DNA of 64,000 nucleotides from Dokdonia sp. PRO95. GTDB taxonomy: Bacteria; Bacteroidota; Bacteroidia; Flavobacteriales; Flavobacteriaceae. The stretch lies in contig NZ_CM001837.1 of NCBI RefSeq assembly GCF_000355805.1, positions 137,434 to 201,433 on the forward strand. Direction: 5' to 3'. The position numbers and the translations under genes are program-made. Every line of letters starts with the position of its first letter. The stretch's first letter is position 1. Positions 60,408-64,000 of the stretch are shown piece after piece. A model generated the notes under the pieces. It did not search any database. It saw only the letters and a list, made by a program, of their open reading frames with translations, and was not told the DNA's origin.

Positions 60408-61835
60408 TTATTTTTTTATGTTGACTTCCTTAGGTATCATTTCTTTATATAATGAGACATAGGTTTCTGCTGCGTTTTCCCAGCTGTGGTCTATCTCCAT
60501 CATTTGTTTTTGATTTGCACTAAAGGCTTTCTTATCCTTATAAAAAAGAGAAGCGCGCTCTATGCTGTATACAACATCCCATACAGAAGTTTGATCATGA
60601 CAAATACCATGACCGCCATCCCCTATATCTATAACTGTATCTTTTAACCCTCCAGTGCGTCGCACAATAGGCATACAACCATATCTTAAGCTATATAACT
60701 GATTTAAACCGCAAGGTTCAACCCTACTAGGCATTAAAAGAAAATCTGCTCCAGCATATACTTGATGTGACATCCTTTCTTCATAACCTATATGAGCATT
60801 ATATCTTCCTTTATACTTGGTCTTAAGTTCCTCTAGCTGGCGTTCTACTTCTTGCGAGCCGCTCCCTAATAAAATGATATTAATATCATGCTGTTTTAAA
60901 GCAGTATCAATAATCTCAGGTAATAAATCTGCTCCTTTCTCCCAGACCAGCCTACCTATAAACCCGAAAAGTGGTTTTGAGGCGTCTAACCCAAACTCAT
61001 CACAAATAGCCTTTTTATTAGCCTCACGGCCTTTAACTCTCGTTCTTATTGTATAATTTTTAATAAGGTAATCATCTGTAGCAGGGTTCCATGTTTCGGC
61101 ATCAATACCGTTTAGAATCCCCACGCACTTTGATTTTTCGTCTCTAAGCAAGCCTTCTAGTCCATTTGCTTTTTCTTGTAATTCCACCATATATGATGGA
61201 GATACAGTATTCACTCGCCATGCACATTTAATAGCAGCAGCAAGTGGGTTTATATCACCGTACCAATCTAGGAGTCCTTTATCGCTTTCGCGAAAGCGTG
61301 GTAACATTCCAACCATATCGTGTGAGAAGTTACCTTGATACTGCGCATTATGTATAGAAAGTAAGGTAGGTACTTTCATAAGGCTATCAAACTCTGGGCA
61401 ACGTTGCATCATAAAAGGTATAAATCCTGTATGATGATCATGGCAATGCATGATATCTAGTTTTTTCTTTAAACTTAACACCCATTGTAGCACTACTCGT
61501 TGAAAAGCAACAAAACGCAATGGATCATCTTCATATCCATATACCTTCCTTCTATCTGTAAGCTCTGTGATTCTGACTAAAAACAATGGAAAACCCAGCT
61601 CATTATCTACATCTATAACTTCGCCAAAATACGTTGTACCCTCTATGACTATGTTGTGAAAAAAGACTATAGAACCTGTCGCCCGTTCCACCCAGCTCGT
61701 TTTATAATACGGCATTATCACCGCAGCAGTATGACCTATGCGATTTTGATATTTTGGGAGAGCACCAACCACATCTGCTAGCCCGCCTACTTTTGCAACA
61801 GGATAACACTCGGCACTTACATGAAGAATATTCAT
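60408..61835 (-). CDS. glgA: Glycogen synthase
   Basis: Elongates glycogen with ADP-glucose. 475 residues, a GT5 GT-B enzyme. The N-terminal KVGGLADVVGALP carries the KxGGL motif, HNAQYQGNFSHD and the ADP-binding PSRVEPCGLNQLYSLRYG are present. It heads the glgA-glgC-glgB-GH31 run. A palindrome copy lies inside the frame and encodes RFRES. Confidence 0.97.
   Translation of the reverse strand: MNILHVSAECYPVAKVGGLADVVGALPKYQNRIGHTAAVIMPYYKTSWVERATGSIVFFHNIVIEGTTYFGEVIDVDNELGFPLFLVRITELTDRRKVYGYEDDPLRFVAFQRVVLQWVLSLKKKLDIMHCHDHHTGFIPFMMQRCPEFDSLMKVPTLLSIHNAQYQGNFSHDMVGMLPRFRESDKGLLDWYGDINPLAAAIKCAWRVNTVSPSYMVELQEKANGLEGLLRDEKSKCVGILNGIDAETWNPATDDYLIKNYTIRTRVKGREANKKAICDEFGLDASKPLFGFIGRLVWEKGADLLPEIIDTALKQHDINIILLGSGSQEVERQLEELKTKYKGRYNAHIGYEERMSHQVYAGADFLLMPSRVEPCGLNQLYSLRYGCMPIVRRTGGLKDTVIDIGDGGHGICHDQTSVWDVVYSIERASLFYKDKKAFSANQKQMMEIDHSWENAAETYVSLYKEMIPKEVNIKK
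61283..61298. repeat. TTTCGCGAAA palindrome inside glgA
   Basis: Two-armed copy in coding sequence, read on the minus strand as RFRES, the same frame as in ruvX. Confidence 0.9.
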
Positions 61836-62133
61836 AGTTTCAGGTAATTAGGTAATATCTTAAATGTAACTATTATTAAGAGTACAACTCTTTATGAGCT
61901 ATTAAATATAGGTTAAATCATAAATAACTAAGCATGAATTATTCACATTTATAAGGTACAAAATCAAGGGATATCATAATTTATTAATAATATTATTACA
62001 ATACATGACCAGCAGATGTATATTTTATGTCGTTATATACAAGTTTAAAATTGAGGATACCATGTCATTTTCACAATGCTTTAACGACCAAGTCTACAGT
62101 AATGAATTAACTTTACTTAAAAAGAAAATTGAT

Positions 62134-62613
62134 ATGAAAAGAATAATAGGAGTATTTGCTTTATTAAGCATTTTTACTAGTTGCACAGGGTCTGCTCAAG
62201 AGAGCAAAAAAGAAAGCTTTGAGGTTACAAAAACAGATGCGGAATGGAAAGCACAGCTAACCGAAGAACAATATTATGTATTGCGTTTAGAAGGTACAGA
62301 GCGACCTAACTCTAGCCCGCTCAATAATGTAAAAGAAGCGGGAACTTTTCACTGTGCTGCTTGTGACACACCGCTTTTTAAAACAAAAAATAAATTTGAT
62401 AGTGGAACTGGCTGGCCTAGTTTTGACAGAGGTATAGAAGGAAATATAGCATATAGCTCTGATCGTAAACTTGGTTATACAAGAACCGAAGAGCATTGTG
62501 CTACATGTGGAGGACATCTAGGACACGTTTTTAACGACGGACCTAAAGAAACTACAGGAAAAAGACATTGTATTAATGGAGATGCACTCGTATTTGTGCC
62601 AGAATCAAAATAA
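62134..62613 (+). CDS. msrB: Methionine sulfoxide reductase B, lipoprotein form
   Basis: Reduces methionine-R-sulfoxide. 159 residues. A lipoprotein signal (MKRIIGVFALLSIFTSC) anchors it in the envelope. The Zn Cys pairs are Cys74/77 (FHCAACD) and Cys122/125 (HCATCGG), and the catalytic Cys146 is in RHCIN. I used the ATG at 62134; a frame opening 129 bases earlier at an ATG gives a non-signal leader with no support. Another msrB follows one base after its stop. Confidence 0.93.
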   Translation: MKRIIGVFALLSIFTSCTGSAQESKKESFEVTKTDAEWKAQLTEEQYYVLRLEGTERPNSSPLNNVKEAGTFHCAACDTPLFKTKNKFDSGTGWPSFDRGIEGNIAYSSDRKLGYTRTEEHCATCGGHLGHVFNDGPKETTGKRHCINGDALVFVPESK

Positions 62614-62614
62614 T

Positions 62615-63004
62615 ATGAGTTACCCAATACAAAAAACGGAGGCAGAATGGCTCGAGGAGCTAGGCCCAGAACGTTATCGCATACTGAGAGAAAAAGGAAC
62701 AGAACGCCCATTTACTGGAACTTATAATCTACACAACGAAGAAGGCGCTTACCATTGCGGTGCCTGTGACCAAAAGCTTTTTGAAAGCGCATCAAAATTT
62801 GACAGTGGTTGTGGATGGCCTAGTTTTGACGAGTCCATCCCAGGAACTGTAGAGTATGTACGTGACAAATCACTGGGAATGATAAGAACGGAAATTCTAT
62901 GTTCTAATTGCGGTTCTCACTTAGGACACGTTTTTGACGATGGCCCTACTGCAAGCGGACAACGATACTGTGTAAATTCACTAAGTATAGATTTTGAAAA
63001 ATAA
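62615..63004 (+). CDS. msrB: Methionine sulfoxide reductase B, cytosolic form
   Basis: 129 residues, no signal peptide, so a cytosolic MsrB. The Zn Cys pairs are Cys48/51 (YHCGACD) and Cys96/99 (LCSNCGS), the catalytic Cys119 is in RYCVN. It starts one base after the lipoprotein msrB, so the two form an operon with an envelope and a cytosolic version. A perfect palindrome copy follows four bases after its stop. Confidence 0.95.
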   Translation: MSYPIQKTEAEWLEELGPERYRILREKGTERPFTGTYNLHNEEGAYHCGACDQKLFESASKFDSGCGWPSFDESIPGTVEYVRDKSLGMIRTEILCSNCGSHLGHVFDDGPTASGQRYCVNSLSIDFEK

Positions 63005-63007
63005 GAA

Positions 63008-63029
63008 TTACGCTTTCGCGAAAGCGTAA
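63008..63029. repeat. TTTCGCGAAA palindrome, perfect 22-base form
   Basis: Perfect 22-base palindrome, four bases after the second msrB stop and just before a terminator. Confidence 0.95.
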
Positions 63030-63040
63030 AAACAACAATT

Positions 63041-63067
63041 AAAACCGAAGCAAACACTTCGGTTTTT
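63041..63067 (+). terminator. Terminator of the msrB pair
   Basis: A 10-base stem AAAACCGAAG/CTTCGGTTTT with a 6-base loop and a T-run. It lies 37 bases after the second msrB stop. Confidence 0.9.
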
Positions 63068-63135
63068 GTGTTTTATATATGACGGGATAATCCGTATTTT
63101 TGAACTACAATAATTAGACTTAAAAAAATCTAGAT

Positions 63136-64000
63136 ATGAGCAAATATGATGTAATCGTTTTAGGAAGTGGTCCAGGCGGATATGTAACAGCAATACGCGC
63201 AAGCCAGTTAGGCTTAAAAACTGCGGTTATTGAAAAAGAAAGCCTAGGAGGCGTTTGTTTAAACTGGGGTTGTATCCCTACAAAAGCCCTTCTTAAAAGT
63301 GCTCAGGTATTTGAATACTTAAATCACGCAGAAGACTATGGTCTTAAAGCAACAGGAGTAGAAAAAGACTTTACTGCAGTTGTAAAACGTAGTCGTGGAG
63401 TGGCAGAGGGAATGAGCAAAGGTGTTCAATTCTTAATGAAGAAAAATAAAATAGACGTTATAAACGGTTTCGGAAAGATCAAGCCTGGTAAAAAGGTAGA
63501 TGTAGACGGTAAAGAATATAGCGCAAACCATATTATAATCGCAACGGGCGCTCGCTCACGTGAGTTACCTAATCTTAAGCAAGATGGTGAGACGGTAATA
63601 GGTTACCGTAAAGCGATGACACTTGAGAAGCAACCTAAATCTATGATTGTAGTAGGATCTGGAGCTATAGGTGTTGAGTTTGCTAGTTTTTATAACACAA
63701 TGGGTACAGAAGTAACTATTGTAGAGTATTTACCAAACGTTGTTCCTGTAGAGGATGAAGATGTATCAAAACAATTTGAGCGTTCAATGAAGAAAGCTGG
63801 AATTAAAGTGATGACAAACTCTTCTGTAGAAAAAGTTGAAAAAACAAAGACTGGTGTAAAAGCTACGGTAAAGACTAAAAAAGGAGAAGAAATCCTTGAG
63901 GCTGATATCGTATTAAGTGCTGTAGGAATCAAAACTAATATTGAAAACATAGGCTTAGAGGATGTAGGTATCGTAACAGATAAAGACAAAATTATCGTTA
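63136..64000 (+). CDS. lpdA: Dihydrolipoyl dehydrogenase, 3' end outside the window
   Basis: The E3 component of 2-oxoacid dehydrogenase complexes: re-oxidises dihydrolipoyl groups with NAD+. 288 codons are visible before the window ends. The FAD motif VLGSGPGGYVTAI (8-20) and the redox disulfide GGVCLNWGCIPTKALL (Cys41, Cys46) are clear, and the NAD domain begins near MIVVGSGAIGVEFA (about 173-186). The start ATG at 63136 fits the family opening MSKYDV. The reading frame is open to the right edge. Confidence 0.95.
   Translation, partial: MSKYDVIVLGSGPGGYVTAIRASQLGLKTAVIEKESLGGVCLNWGCIPTKALLKSAQVFEYLNHAEDYGLKATGVEKDFTAVVKRSRGVAEGMSKGVQFLMKKNKIDVINGFGKIKPGKKVDVDGKEYSANHIIIATGARSRELPNLKQDGETVIGYRKAMTLEKQPKSMIVVGSGAIGVEFASFYNTMGTEVTIVEYLPNVVPVEDEDVSKQFERSMKKAGIKVMTNSSVEKVEKTKTGVKATVKTKKGEEILEADIVLSAVGIKTNIENIGLEDVGIVTDKDKIIV

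Noticed and set aside
62005-62133. Longer msrB start 43 codons upstream
   Set aside because: It would bury a clear lipoprotein signal peptide that begins at 62134.
4028-63029. Palindromes as intrinsic terminators
   Set aside because: Most have no T-tract, several lie in divergent promoter regions, three lie inside genes, and true terminators stand beside some of them (4061, 43761, 63041).
1-64000. tRNA, rRNA, CRISPR, insertion sequence or prophage genes
   Set aside because: No tRNA arms, no repeat-spacer arrays, no transposase or phage structural motifs were found by eye. A tRNAscan and IS search would be the decisive test.

Overview
The window looks like a chromosomal segment of a marine flavobacterium (Bacteroidota, Flavobacteriaceae). 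The reasons are the AT-rich DNA, promoters of the TTTG-N19-TAnnTTTG type, PorQ of the type IX secretion system, many lipoproteins with SusC-like or DUF-type domains, and house-keeping blocks typical of this class (ruvX-def-DUF5606-mazG, lon-porQ-cmk). A palindrome with the core TTTCGCGAAA recurs 18 times. From memory this fits Dokdonia/Krokinobacter-like genomes, but that genus call is inference. No rRNA, tRNA, CRISPR array, insertion sequence or prophage was seen.

Layout. 0-6 kb: a methyltransferase, a VF530-type protein, a von Willebrand factor A protein with a SusC-like leader and a hexanucleotide tract upstream, then mazG, DUF5606, def and ruvX. 6-12 kb: dapD, a Stealth-type sugar-phosphate transferase, two glycosyltransferases, and rpsA with a near-perfect promoter. 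12-17.6 kb: mostly orphan lipoproteins, a peroxiredoxin-like protein and a TlpA-type thioredoxin lipoprotein. 18-22.8 kb: a compact five-gene minus-strand cluster (M48 protease with a TerB-like tail, a DUF6882-like protein, a possible Sm-like protein, a lipoprotein, and a small paralogue of the DUF6882 protein's N-terminus). This is the best candidate for an undescribed system. 22.9-25.5 kb: a LytTR response regulator and a TPR sensor kinase. 25.7-32 kb: an ankyrin protein, a TetR/SDR pair with matching operators, small membrane and secreted proteins, phhB, a YebC-family regulator and a surface lipoprotein.

32.7-40.3 kb is metabolic. speA, speB and a deoxyhypusine-synthase-like gene form a polyamine block. 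A PLP enzyme followed by DUF1611 and enolase-superfamily genes resembles the DgcN/DgcA D-glutamate catabolic route. 40.3-46.3 kb: three small overlapping membrane/lipoprotein genes, cmk, porQ and lon. 46.6-51.6 kb: an ECF sigma factor and a likely anti-sigma factor, three auto-adhesin-like secreted proteins, and a lipoprotein with three Cys-containing repeats. 51.7-54.4 kb: mscL, a UMF1-type transporter and a second M48 protease. 54.5-61.8 kb: glycogen/alpha-glucan metabolism (GH31, glgB, glgC, glgA). 62.1-64 kb: two tandem msrB genes and the start of lpdA, which runs off the window.

The most distinctive signals are the palindrome family (two arm classes, a 3'-end bias, three copies inside coding frames), a separate dispersed hairpin repeat of about 70 bp, the hexamer tract upstream of the VWA gene, and the 18-22.8 kb cluster.
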